Shown in pieces: positions 38,022 through 49,300 of a stretch of DNA of 64,000 nucleotides. A program made the position numbers and the translations under genes. The DNA lies in the NCBI GenBank assembly GCA_027972325.1, contig JAPMOS010000009.1, positions 352,501-416,500 on the forward strand, written 5' to 3'. Every line of letters begins with the position of its first letter. The first letter of the stretch is position 1. The notes below the pieces were generated by a model, which ran no database searches, was not told where the DNA came from, and saw only the letters and a program-made list of their open reading frames with translations. Source of the DNA: Paratrimastix pyriformis (lineage: Eukaryota > Preaxostyla > Paratrimastigidae).

Positions 38022-40350
38022 ATGGTCTGCACGGCTTTGAATATTGGAAGATATTTCCCGTCACCGCCAGATAGCGAACGGACATAGCATTAACGTTCAT
38101 GACCCAACTCGATGGCCACCTGAGCTGCTGCGAATTTTGATGGGCCCGGAAGGCACTACAGGCTCCCTCCGTTTGTACATTTTGCTTCTTGGGATCTCGC
38201 ACGCCACGCGGCAATCACTTCGCGGCACTTTACGGAAGATTTCATTCGATGCCACCGATCTGGAGGACTCCGCCGATGGTGATGAACCGGCTCAATTTGA
38301 TCGGATGCCCACACCCACGGCTGATGCTCTGGCCGCCCTGGTTGGCCCATGCAAGGGCCTCGTCGAATTGTCCTTGTCAGCCCGCAGGCCGAGTCTGTGG
38401 GGCTGTGGTCGCACCGAGGCCGTCTATGGCCCCTGGGTCGACGAGGCCTTCGCCGGCCACACCCAGCTGGCCGTGCTGCGCATCCCCTCTGCTGAAGCGG
38501 TGATGCCGGCCATGCCACGCATCCTAGGGCACCTTTCGGGGCTGGTCGAGTTTCAGCTGGACATCCGCCCTGGCCCCTCCCCGGATGCCCTGCTGAAGAT
38601 CCTGGATCGGCACTGTCCTCGCCTGGAAGACCTGCACCTGCGCTTCCTCGGATGTCATTTTGCCCGGGGGCAACCCCCGCAATTTTTCGGGCGACTGAAA
38701 CGGTTGACCGCCACGGGTGGTGGCCTGGTGAGTGATGCAGCCTTGCAATCGCTCACCAGCCTGGAACAGCTCCACCTCGACCAGTACACCCCCGCCCTGT
38801 CCCATATTGCATCCCACCTGACCCACCTGACGCTGGACGGCAACAATATGCTGGCAGCGGTGCACGGCCTCGGGCTCACCCGGCTCGAATCGCTCTACCT
38901 CGTTGGCGTTTCCTGCGCCGACCTGTGCTGCCTGCTGGCCGACAACCGGGCCACACTCCGCTCGCTGGCTGCGCGGCTCTACGGCCCAGTCGGATCCCTG
39001 TTCCAGGTGCTGGCAGCGTGCTCGGTTTTAACAGATCTGGACCTAGGCCTCGGTTTCTGCCCGTCGGGCCAGGTCAACCTGGCGGACCTGCCCCAATCGC
39101 TACTCGACCAGCTGCAGTCACTCCGCCTGGATCCGGATTCGGGCGGCTATCGGGGCCCCTACGAGAAGTCGATCCGCATCGACAGCGCCACCTTGCGCCG
39201 GTTGGACTTGCGCACGGTCAAGCTGGCCCCCGGCACCTCGGCGGCCCTGGCTTGCCCCGTCCTGGAGGTGCTCACCCTGCCTGCTGCCTACATTCTCGCC
39301 AACGGCCCGGCTTGCAATTATCCGCTCATCCTGCGCTGCCCCCGGCTGCTGCGGATCTCGGGCCTGGGCGAGCAGACGCTGACGGAGTGCCAGCCCATGC
39401 CCCACTTGGTCCAAGTGGGATACACTTTTGGGTGTGGCATCCGTCCTTCTTTGGAAGCCCTGCGAGCCGGGTCGCCACGCTTGTCTCGGATGTCGGGCGG
39501 AAAGCTCGCGGACCCCCAGGGGCTCGTTGAGCTTTGCCAAGTGATGCCGGCCCTGACCCACCTCCAGGCCACCGTATTGATCTCCCGTCCGGAATGTCCG
39601 TTCGATGGCAACGACGACGACGACGACGAACCAATCCGAATCGAGTTGCGCCTCCCCGGCCATGTGGAGTTCCTCGATTTGACCCTGACCGATCTCGAGG
39701 CACCGCGGAGCTATGTGGTGAAGGCCTTTCCTATTGTTCTGGCCGTTGAGGCCCCAGGCCTGCGGGCCTTCATATTGCACGACCATTGTTTCAGTGGGGT
39801 CCGCTCGCTCGCCATGCGCTGCCCGGCCTTGGTCGAACTCGGGTTGGTCGAGGTGCCTGCCCTGACCGAGTTCACCCTGGACACGTCCCACGTCGGCCCC
39901 GGCGCTTGTGGGCCGTTCCTCCGCAGCCTCCGCATCTTCCGCTGTCGCGCCCTGCAGGTTGCCTCCCTGTTGGCCTGCCTGGGGCGCCATGGGGCCTGCT
40001 TGAGCGAGGTGGCCATTCAGGAAACCTTCACATCGTGGCGTGATGACGCGAACTGGTCCCAGCTCGTCGCTGCCCTGAGCGCGCTGCCCCGGCTGATCCG
40101 CCTCGAGCTGGAGTGTGACAGGCCAATCGATTTGTCCCTCGCCTGCCCGGTCCTGCGGTCTTTGAACGTCCACGACACGCGCCCACGCTCGCTGGTGCTC
40201 GACTGCCCGCTGCTGGAGGAGCTGCGCGCTCTGATGGCCACAAACGTGGAACGGTTCGAGCTGGCCGGGGACCCCTACTTGCGCCTGGTGGACGGTGTGT
40301 TGTCCGAGGAGCAGCTGAAAGAACGCTGGCCCGGGATGCTCACGATGTAA
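38022..40350 (+). CDS. F-box-like/LRR protein 2, with intron right after ATG
   Basis: I place the start at the ATG at 38022-38024. It is followed at once by a 46-bp intron (GTCTGC...CGCCAG, 38025-38070) and then one exon to 40350, giving 760 residues. The start was chosen because the body frame has no ATG near its 5' end, and the same ATG-then-intron layout occurs in paralogue 3. The conserved start DPTRWPPELLRILMGPEG is almost identical to that of paralogue 3. LLGISHATRQSLRGTLRKIS and WVDEAFAGHTQLAVLRIP follow, then about 20 leucine-rich repeats, ending EEQLKERWPGMLTM. A short acidic insert NDDDDDE at about 39615 comes from a GAC repeat. The function is unknown; F-box-like/LRR suggests target binding for ubiquitination. 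Confidence 0.85.
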
Positions 40351-40555
40351 TCGTTTTTTTTTCCCCGCAGGGTGCGTTCTGTTGGCTTGGTTTTGTTTTG
40401 GATGATCAAGCCCACCAGATCGGCCGATCTTGTTGGGTGATGGATGGGTGGAGCCCCTTTTGAGTCGGCCTCTCTTGTGTTGCAGGGTGCGCTGTGGCTG
40501 GGAAGTCCGGCGGCCCGCGCGAACGTCAGGGTGGGACAGTTCGCGGGTTCGTCAA
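40351..40555. other. Intergenic region LRR2 / TRAF-type gene
   Basis: 205 bp, starting with a T8 tract just after the LRR2 stop (possible 3' end signal). Nothing else stands out. Confidence 0.5.
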
Positions 40556-42008
40556 ATGGAATTTGGACCGACCATAGGTTTCCCAACTGAATTGTTTGTT
40601 CGCGCGGTACATCCTGCTATGGTATGCCCGATTTGTCACTGTCCGTACGCTCGCAGCTTGGGCGCTCCATATTCTTTAGGCGTCATTCGGGAGAGCGTGA
40701 CGATCTTGTGTCACAAGAGCCATAAATCGTGCAAAGCCTGCTGCCAAAGATGCCTAGCACAAAAGGCAGAGTGCCCGTCTGCTCGTTATTTTTTCGGCCC
40801 AGACATTTTCTTGGCCCAGACAATGTCAGAATCGATTGATCCCGCCATATTACAACCTCGATCCCGTCTTCGATTCGTTGGTACAAGAGCTCTTGGTTCG
40901 ATGCCCCCGAGTCTGTCCTTCCATCGTCGCATTAAATGACGCGGCATAGCGCCCGTGTCAATGGCAAGGGACCTTGGAAAACTTCCCCCGGCACCAGCTC
41001 CATGAATGCGCCCAACGAGACACGCCCCATGAAAGGTTCCCGAGGCCAGAGGATCCATGCCCCATCTGCGGCGACAGTGTCTGTGGCATGGCCGTGATTT
41101 GGTCATTCTCACCCATGGTTGACCAGGTTACTCACGGTCAGATAGCCAGCCACAACTCCAACTGGGGTCCGAGGCACGCTGAGATTCTCGAATTGCGCTT
41201 GCTCGAAGCCGGCCAGGAGAAGCTGCGGCTGAATGAGGAGCGGGTTCTCCTACGGCTGCAGCTGCGCGATTTGCAGGCGGTCCGTTCGGCAGCTGAGGCT
41301 GGGTTTGGGGGATGGAGACGGGGTGATGATGATGACGTAGGGCCAGGATCTCACTTAATATCTGGCGACTCTCCGCGCTCACCACCCAGTTGCCCCCACA
41401 CACACACACACACCTACTCACAGCAGGCGTCGACCCGCGTTGCTGGTGGACCCAGCCCCGCACCCGCCGAATTGGTCTGCCTCCTGCCTCTCCTCCCCAT
41501 CCACTCTCACTCACCACTTCGGTCTGTTCCCCCCCCCCCCCCCCCCCGGCGCCAGTTGGACCACCTGCGTCAGAGCTGCCAGCGACTGGCCAGCGAGGGC
41601 CCTCCGCCCACCCAGCCCGACCAGCTCTCCTTCGACCTGCGCGCCCTCATTCCCATACGGCTCCTGGGCCTGGCCTGTCTAGCCGCCCTCCCCGACCTGC
41701 CCCTGACCGCCTCCCGCCGATCCGCCTCCTGCCGGTTGCGCGTGCCCGAAGCCTGGACGGCCCTCGGGGAATGTACCCCGCCTCTCCCTCCGGCCGTTGA
41801 TGGTCAACTCACCCCGGTTCGCTTCCGAGAGCCTGTGGCCCTTGGGGTTGGCGAGGTCGTGGCCCTGAAATGCACCAACTGCTTGTTTGGCCAGGGCCGG
41901 TCCATCCCCGAGAACGACGTTCTAATCCCATCAGCTGGACCTGGATTTAGCTCTTCGACGCTCTGGGTGCAGGGACACTTCTGGGGCGAGATCTATTACG
42001 TCCGTTGA
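40556..42008 (+). CDS. RING / TRAF-type zinc-finger, coiled-coil protein (probable E3 ligase)
   Basis: Six exons, 40556-40640, 40680-40776, 40820-40910, 40950-41078, 41127-41279 and 41556-42008, join in phase to 1008 nt (335 residues). The N-terminal RING finger reads MVCPICHCVIRESVTILC, then HKSHKSCKACCQRC and ECPQCQNRL. A TRAF-type zinc finger follows: LLVRCPRRPCQWQGTL, then HQLHECAQ and CPICGDSV. A coiled coil (ILELRLLEAGQEKLRLNEER) comes next. The C-terminal domain of about 110 residues (FREPVALGVGEVVALKC to WVQGHFWGEIYYVR) looks like a beta-sandwich of the PHR or TRAF-C kind. RING plus TRAF-type finger usually means a ubiquitin ligase in signalling. The splicing model restores all RING cysteines; the unspliced frame does not. 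Confidence 0.8.
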
Positions 42009-42613
42009 GTACATTGTTCCTTCCCTTCTGAAGATGAGAATGGAGTGGAACAGCTATATATTCATACTTTACAAAAAGCCGAGCGGTTGACAGCCATCAG
42101 AGAAGGACCTGAAAGGGGAAAAAGAGGGAAGCAAGATGAGTCAACATGCGAAAGAAGGGAACACGAAATGTCATGTTGTGCGAAATCCCTCAAATTGAAA
42201 TACCACTGTTAGTTTCTTTGTTTCGTCAGTGAAATCGGCCGTAAAACGTTCTTCTCACCGGGAGGAGCAAGTACACGGGAATTGGGGAGATCGCAGACCA
42301 TGGAGAGCCGACCGGAGCAAGAGCACCAGCAGTAGCGTGGGGCGGTACGGTCTGTAGTGGAAAGAGAGATGATGGTGAGCCAGAGCCGAGGAAGAACGGA
42401 AAACAAGGGAACAAAGAGATGGCTCAGCGAGTATTTTAACATCAGGTTTCAGCCCCGAAAGACGTTTTTGGTGCACGTTCGTGCAATCATCAGCGCCAAC
42501 AAACATACAAACACAAGAAGCACCGTAAACAGACCCTCGTGAAAAGAGCACGAAGCGGGGTCGAATGATGTTATCACCCTGGCTGCAGCGGTTGACTCCG
42601 AATTGAAGGATTG
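42009..42613. other. Intergenic region, no gene seen
   Basis: 605 bp of mixed sequence, A/G-rich in the middle. Short minus-strand frames (up to 98 residues) have no recognisable domain. Confidence 0.5.
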
Positions 42614-43102
42614 ATGGTCAGTAGTATTGCAAGCCGAGTTGGATGTTGGAAATTAACGCTCCTTTCCTTCCTTCTTCTCCATCGATTTTTCTAAATTCTG
42701 TCACCTACCCAGTCGCGCAAAGTCCTCTTCGTTTTGTTCACTGACGATTTTTGCCGGTCTTTCCACGCCTTCATCTGGGCGCTCGACCTGAAGCAGCACG
42801 GCCATGAGGTTTCCATCATCCTTGAGGGCCCCGGGACGAAGCATTTGAGCCTTCTCGAGCCTTCTTCTGCATCCTCCGGGCTGGCAGAGAAGTTCCGGGA
42901 GGTGAAGGCTGCAGGTCTTCTCCATGGTGCCTGCAAGGCAGCCAGTGCGGGGTGTGGTATGGGCAGTACCTGCGGTGGCCCCGAACCCGCCGATTTGCAT
43001 GGACTTGCTCGCACTTATGGCGTACAGCTCTTGGAGGACGTTAGCGGCCACGCCAACATCACACCCTTCATTGAGCAGGGCTACCAGGTGGTCACCTTCT
43101 AA
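42614..43102 (+). CDS. DsrE-like small protein, with intron right after ATG
   Basis: ATG at 42614-42616 followed directly by a 96-bp intron (GTCAGT...ACCCAG), then one exon 42713-43102; 130 residues. The frame SRKVLFVLFTDDFCRSFHAF, WALDLKQHGHEVSIILEGP, KFREVKAAGLLHGACKAAS and FIEQGYQVVTF matches the DsrE/DsrF fold. Relatives carry persulfide sulfur on a conserved cysteine, here probably the Cys in HGACKA. The family is mainly prokaryotic; in eukaryotes it is patchy and often seen in anaerobic protists (from memory). It may have come by transfer from bacteria or archaea, with later intron gain. The role here is not known. Confidence 0.8.
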
Positions 43103-43328
43103 GAAATGAACTTCCGTTTCATTTTCGCATGTCGCATCTCGCTTGTCGCAGCTTCTCCTCTTCCCCCATGTCGAAACGAAAACTCTCAAACGTGTTTGCC
43201 GACTGACCGCCCCCAGAGCCCGTTAACAAGCATTTATAAAAGAATGGGGGAGGGACAGACACACCACCAAGAAGACGCACGAGCACACACCTCAGCAACA
43301 GGCAAAATTAAAAATATCGCAAACAATC
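43103..43328. other. Convergent spacer DsrE-like / kinesin
   Basis: 226 bp between the DsrE-like stop and the kinesin stop. No repeats or signals stand out. Confidence 0.5.
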
Positions 43329-46300
43329 TTACGAAGCGGTGCGCTTCATGAGACCAGAGAAGAAGTGCTTCACCCCGGCAGTGCGGGCCTGCTCCAGCAT
43401 CTCCTCCCGGCGGGAGGCAGGCGTGGTGGGCAGGACGATCTGGGGAGGAGGCAGCTGCCGGCCCCCGGAGGGTGTCGCCGGGGGGGCAAGGTCGGCCATC
43501 GAGGCGGAGTGTGGCAGGGGTGGCCGCCCGGGGGTCGCAGGGGGCACGGGCCCCGCGCGCCGTGCAGGGAAGTCGCCCCCGAGGCTGCGCTGCGCTCGTA
43601 GGCCCGAATGAGGTTATTCTGGGCGGCGTTCTCCTCCACGAGGCTCTGGTTGCGCTGCACGAGCTCGGCATACGCCTGAAAGGGCAGGCAGGGGGAGGAG
43701 ACGACAAGAAGACGATGAGAACTGGTGCGGCGGGGCGGGCGTATGGATGGTGGATGATACCCCTGGTCTGGCATGCGGATGATACCCCCTGGCATGGTAT
43801 GCGGATGGTGGATGGGCCAACGGGGAGGCGGGGATGATCATCATCGCGACGCCGTCCGACCTTCTTCAGGGCGGGAAGATCATCGTCACCAAGCGGGGTC
43901 CCCACGGGGACGGACAGCACCAGGGCGGCAGCCACCCGGCCCGGGGTCGGGCAGTCCGTGGCCTCGTCGGCCATCGACACCTCGGCACGCGCCTGCAAAA
44001 AGAAACAAACGAGGAGGGTGGCCGTTCCATCATCCACTGCGCTCTTGTCCCTTGGGGATATCGCCAGGAACAGGGGGAACAGGGTGCCTCATGGGGGGAG
44101 GGGAAGGGGTGGAGCGAACCTTCTTACGCGGGCTCTCTGGCTCCTCCTGCTCTTGCTCTTGCTCCTGCTCCTGCTCCTGGGCGGCGGCCTTACGCTGGGC
44201 GACTTGCTCGCAGCGGGCCTCGGCGGCACTTGCGGCCAGCTGGGCCTTGTCCCGCTCGGCCTGGAGGCCCTCAAACTCAGCCCGGGTTTGAGCAACCTCG
44301 GCCTCCAGGGCCACGCACCGGGCCTGTGCCTCCTGGGCGCGCTGCTCCGCCTCCTCGGCCGCGGTCTGGGCCAGGGCCTCGGCCACGGCATGGGCTTCAA
44401 GCGCCTCGACAGTCTGACGGGCCGTCTGGGTGTGGGCCTCCAGCAGCCCACGGGCAGCGAGTTGGGCCGCGTGGGCGGCCTCAGCCTGGGCGGCCTTCAC
44501 CTGGGCCTCGGCCAGCTCGCTCTGGCGGGCAGCCAGGGTCTGCTGGGTCGCCTCGACTTGCTGCCGGGCCGTGGCCAGCTCGGCGCACTGCGCGCGCAGT
44601 TCCTCGTCGCGTTGGGCCACTTGGGCCTCGAGTTCCTGGTGTCGGGTTTGGCTGGCGGCCGCGGTCTGGTCTGCCCGGGTGAGATCCACCTCGAGGGCGG
44701 CGCACTTGGCCTGGGCCGTGGCCAGGTCGGCCTGGGCCTGGGACAGGGCAGCCTCGAGGGCGGCCCGCTTGGCCTCGGTGTCGGCCAGGTCGGCCCGGAG
44801 GGCGTCCGTTCGGGTCTGGCCGGCAGCCATGCCGTCCTCGTGGGTCTGCCGGGCGGCGGCCAGCTCGTCCTCGAGTCGGCTGACCTGGGCATGGGTCTGG
44901 TCGCGCTCCTGCCGAGCCTGGGTGAGGTCGGCACGCGCCTGGTCAAGGGCCTCCTGCGCCTGGGCCTGAGATTGGACCGAAGCTTGACGGGCGGCTTCCA
45001 AAGCTGCCCGCTGCTCGGCCAGTTCGGCGGCCTGCTGCTCCTGCTGCCTGCGGGCGGCTTCCAAAGCCGCCTGGGCATCGGCCAGCTGGGCGCGCAGTGC
45101 GGAGTGTCCCTCGGCGGCGGCCTGCTGGCTGGCGGCCAGGGCGGCCTGCTCCGCCCGGGCGCGAGCTTCCAGATCCGCGATCTCCTGCTGCAGGGCGGCC
45201 ACCTGCCCCCGGGCCGCCTCGGCCTCCACCTGGTGCTGCTGGGCCACAGCTTGCATGTCCTCCCGCAGGGCCGCGACCTCCTGCCGGGCCGCCTCGGCCT
45301 CGGCCGTCTGCTCGTCCGCGGCCTGGCGGGCCTGGGTCAGGTCAGCCGATGTCTGCGCGGCCGAGGCACGGAGGGCCTCCAGGGCGGCATGGGCTGCGGC
45401 CAGCCCTGCCTGGGCCTCCTCCAGGGCAACCTGCTTTTCAGTCAGCGAAGCACGGGCCTCGGCGAGGGCGGCTTGGTTCTGGGCCAGGGAGGTCTGGGTC
45501 TCCTCGAGGGCGGCCTGCTTCTCGGTCGAAGAAGCGCGGGCCTCTTCCAAGGCGGTCTGGTTCTGGGCCAGGGCGGCGCCCGTCTCGGTGAGGCCCTGCT
45601 GGGCCTCGGCAAGGGCGGCTTGCTTCTCAGTAAGGGCGGCCTGCTTCTCCGTCAGAGCGGTCTGGGCATCGGCAAGGGCGGCCTCGGACTGGCCAAGGGC
45701 GGCCTGCTTCTCGGTCAAAGCGGTCTGGGCAGCGGCAAGGGCGGCCTGCTTCTCGGCAAGGGCGGCCTCGGACTGGCCAAGCGCGGCCTGCTTCTCAGCA
45801 AGGGCGGCCCGGGTCTCGACAAGAGCAGCCTCGGACTGGCCAAGCGCAGCCTGCTTCTCAGCAAGGGCGGACCGGGCTTCGGCAAGGGCAGTCTCCGTCT
45901 GGTCCAGGGCGGCCTGCTTCTGGTCAATCGTCTCCTGTCCCCGGGCGCCAGCGGCCTGTGCCTCGGCCAAGGCCTCCTGGGCCACCTGCAGTTCGGCTGC
46001 CGCTGCCCTGCGCTCATCGGCATGCAGCTGCTGCAGCGACTGAACGGCGGCCGAGCCCTGGGCGCTGAGCGCGTCCACCTGCTGCTGCAGGCAGGCCGCC
46101 TCGGCACGGGCCGCCTCCAGCCGGCCCTCGAGCTCAGTCCGGGCGGCCTGCAGCTGCTCGACCTGGGCGAGGGCAGCCTTGACTTGGTCGGCCAGCTGGG
46201 CGCAGTGGTCCTGGGTGGCCGTCAGTTGCGCACCGAGGTCAGACTGGGTCGCCAGGGCCGCGGCCCGCTGGGCCTCAACCTCGGCGCATTGGGCCTGCTG

Positions 46301-49300
46301 GGCAGCCAGGCGGGTCTCAAGGTCCGTGCACTGGGTCTGCCGAGTGGCCAACTGGGCCTCAACCTCGGCGCATTGGGCCTGCTGGGCAGCCAGGCGGGTC
46401 TCGAGCTCAGTGCATCGGGCACCGGCCGCCTGGGCCTGGGTCTCAACATCGGCGCAGCGGGCCTGCTGGACAGCCAACTTGGACTCGACCTCGGCGCACT
46501 GGGCCTGCTGGGCAGCCAGACGGGCCTCGCAGGCGGCCAGGTCGGCCGAGCGCCGGGTGAGGTCGACCTCGAGCGATGCGAGGCGGCTCCGGGTCTCGGC
46601 GAGCTCCTGGTCGGCCGCCTGGGCCCGTGCCTGGGCGGCCCCAAAGGCCTCGGCTGCCTCCTGGCGGGCGGCCTCAGCCGCCTGGCGGGTCTGCTCGACT
46701 TGATGCTCCGCTGCCTGGCGGGCCGCCTGGGCCTCCGCCAATTGCTGCTGTGCCGTCTGCAGGGCAGATTGGACCTCGGCGGCCTGCTGGTGGGCGGCCG
46801 TGCGGTCGGCCGTGGCCTGCTGCTGCTCGGATTGCAGAGCGGCCTGGGCTGCGGCGGTGGCCTGTTGGGCGGTCTCAAGCTGAACCCGGGCCTCCTCGAG
46901 CTGTTGCTGGGCAGCGGCAGTCTGCTGCTGGGCGGCCTGGTGGGCGGCCTCGAGCTGCTGCTGGGCTGTGGTGGCTTGCTGCTGGGCGGTCTCAAGCTGC
47001 TGCTGGGCGGTGGCGGCCTGTTGCTGGGCGGCCTGCTGGGCGGCCTCGAGCTGGGCCCGGGCCTCCTCGAGCTGCTGCTGGGCGGTGGCGGCCTGCTGCT
47101 GGGCGGCCTGCCGGGCCACTTCATGCTGGGCCAGGGCCTCCTCCAGCTCTTTCTGAGCTGCGGCGGCCTGCTGCCGGGCGGCCTCGAGCTGCGCCCGGGC
47201 CTCGTCGACCTGGCCCCGAAGGGTCTGCTCCGCCCCGGTGTGAGCCGCCAGCTGGCCCGAGAGGGCCTCCATGGCCTGGGCATGGGCGGCCTCCACCTCG
47301 GCCCGGGCCTTGTGGGCGGCCTGCAGATCGGCCTCGGCCGTCCGGCTGGCCTCCTGGGCCTGGGCCGCGAGGGCCTCGGCCTTGGCGCGGGACGCGTCGA
47401 GCTGCTGCTGAAGAAGGTCGGCGGCCTGCTGGTGGGCGGCCTCGAGGGCGGCCCGCTCGGCGACAAATTGCCGGCGGACGGCAGCCAGAGCCTCGGCGTG
47501 GGACTGAGAGGCCGTTTGAAGGCGGCCCTCGAAGGTTTGCTGTTGTTGCTGCTGGGCCGTGGCGCTGGAGGGGAGGAAGACGAGCGGAGCGGACGGGCGG
47601 CGGTGAAGGAGGTGACTACATTGTTCCGGCCGTCGGAACAGCAAAATAAAAAAAAAAATAAAAAAATGGCCCCACCCCACCCCTTCCCGCGCCCCCCAAT
47701 GTGCGTATAACCTGGGAGTGTGACGCGGACCGCTCAGCCTTGAGCTGGGTGAGGGCGAGCTCGAGGGAGATGAACTCCTTTTCGTTGTCGCCGATGGTCC
47801 GCTGGAGGTCGGCGATCTTCTGGTTGAACTCGCGCCGCTGTGCGTTCTAGGAAACCCACCGGCGGGCGGGGGTTGAAGAGATGAAGGTGAGAGGGAGATG
47901 AGGGTGTGTCTGGACATGTGCCTGGGTGTCTGGTGTGTGTCAGGCAGGTGTGCGGCAGGCAGGTGTGCGGCAGGCAGGTGTGCGGCAGGCAGGGGTGCCA
48001 AGTGGCAAGGACGCGGCCGTTTGTGGCGCCGGATGTGAGATGTGGCCAGATGTGGGATGGATATGACAGGTATGTGAGGGTATGACAGACAATGTGAGGG
48101 TATGACAGATAATGAGGGGTGTCCAGATGTGGGGGTATGGCAGCTAAGTGTGGGGGGGTTGTACAGACCAGTTCCTGTTCAAGGACGGTCGCCCGCTGGA
48201 AGAGCCCATCCCGCTCCCGCTCGACGTGGCTGGTGGTCTGTTGGGCCGTCACGGCAGCCAAGCGGAGCTCCTGCAGGGCGGCCGCGTGCTCGGCCTGCTG
48301 GGAGGCCAGGGCCGCCTGGGCCTCGGCAAGGGCGGCCTCCTTGTGGAGCATCTGCTCCGAGAGGGCGGCCACGTGGACATCTGGGGGGCGAAGGAGGATG
48401 TCGAGGATGTGAGGGCTGCGCCTGCGTGCCTTCCTGTGTCACGACGCTGGTCAGCGTGCGCATTGCCATCACTGTCACTGCATCATTGTGTCCGTCCGTC
48501 CCGTCCGTTTGGTGGTCGTGCTGATGGTCGGTGACATGAATTGTGGTGGGTGGGTCCGGACTCTGTGCCTCGAGGGAGGCCTCGAGCTGGGCCCGGGACT
48601 GCGTTTCCATACCCATGGCCTCCGCCTGCCGCCCCGCGGCAGCCTCCAAGTCGGCAATCTGCAAAGCAGCCGGTCCCGCCCCAATTCATAAAGAGCAGAA
48701 GACAGGGGGGGGCACCAGCCAGTCAGTGAGAACCGTCGTCATACCAAAGGCCAGCCGAAGCACACCAGAAAAGAGAATGACCACCACCATGTCCGCGCCC
48801 AACCACAAATTGTCATCAGTTCAGTGGGTCATCAGGCCAGTGGGCAGCGGAGAGCAACCGCCAAACCATCGAATCGCACTTTGATCTTGTTGGGATCAAC
48901 AATCCCGGGAATCCAGGGACAATTGAAGGCAGAGAATGACCCGATCATCTCTCGCACAGCCACAGTGTGACAGCGGCATCTCCCGTGTGTGGATCTGGGT
49001 GGGGTGCGGACCTGCTGGGTGAGGCGCAGGTTGGCGGCCGTCAGACGCTCGTTCTCGTCCGTCAGTCGCTGCAGCCGCCCTGCAGCCGCCCCCAACAGAC
49101 GCAAACCACATCCAAAACAAAAAAAACATGAGAGCCAGACAGACACAACGCACTCACTCTGCCAACGTTCCGGCGTTATCACGTGGTTACAACACCGCTT
49201 GACACAATGCGGACCCTCTGCCTTCTTGAGGTCGTCCGCCTCGTGGGGCCGCTTGCGACCCGTGTCGATCCGCCGGCTGGTCTTGATCTGCCAGCCGAGA

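Noticed and set aside
40619-40940. Unspliced 169-residue RING frame ending near 40939
   Set aside because: It lacks the last RING cysteines and the TRAF-type finger. Removing two introns with consensus donors restores both and joins to the downstream coiled coil.
43958-47710. A 1250-residue plus-strand frame rich in Gly and Leu
   Set aside because: It is the antisense of the kinesin stalk exon. Ala/Gln/Glu codons with biased third positions leave the opposite frame open. The minus frame gives coiled coil joined in phase to a kinesin motor.
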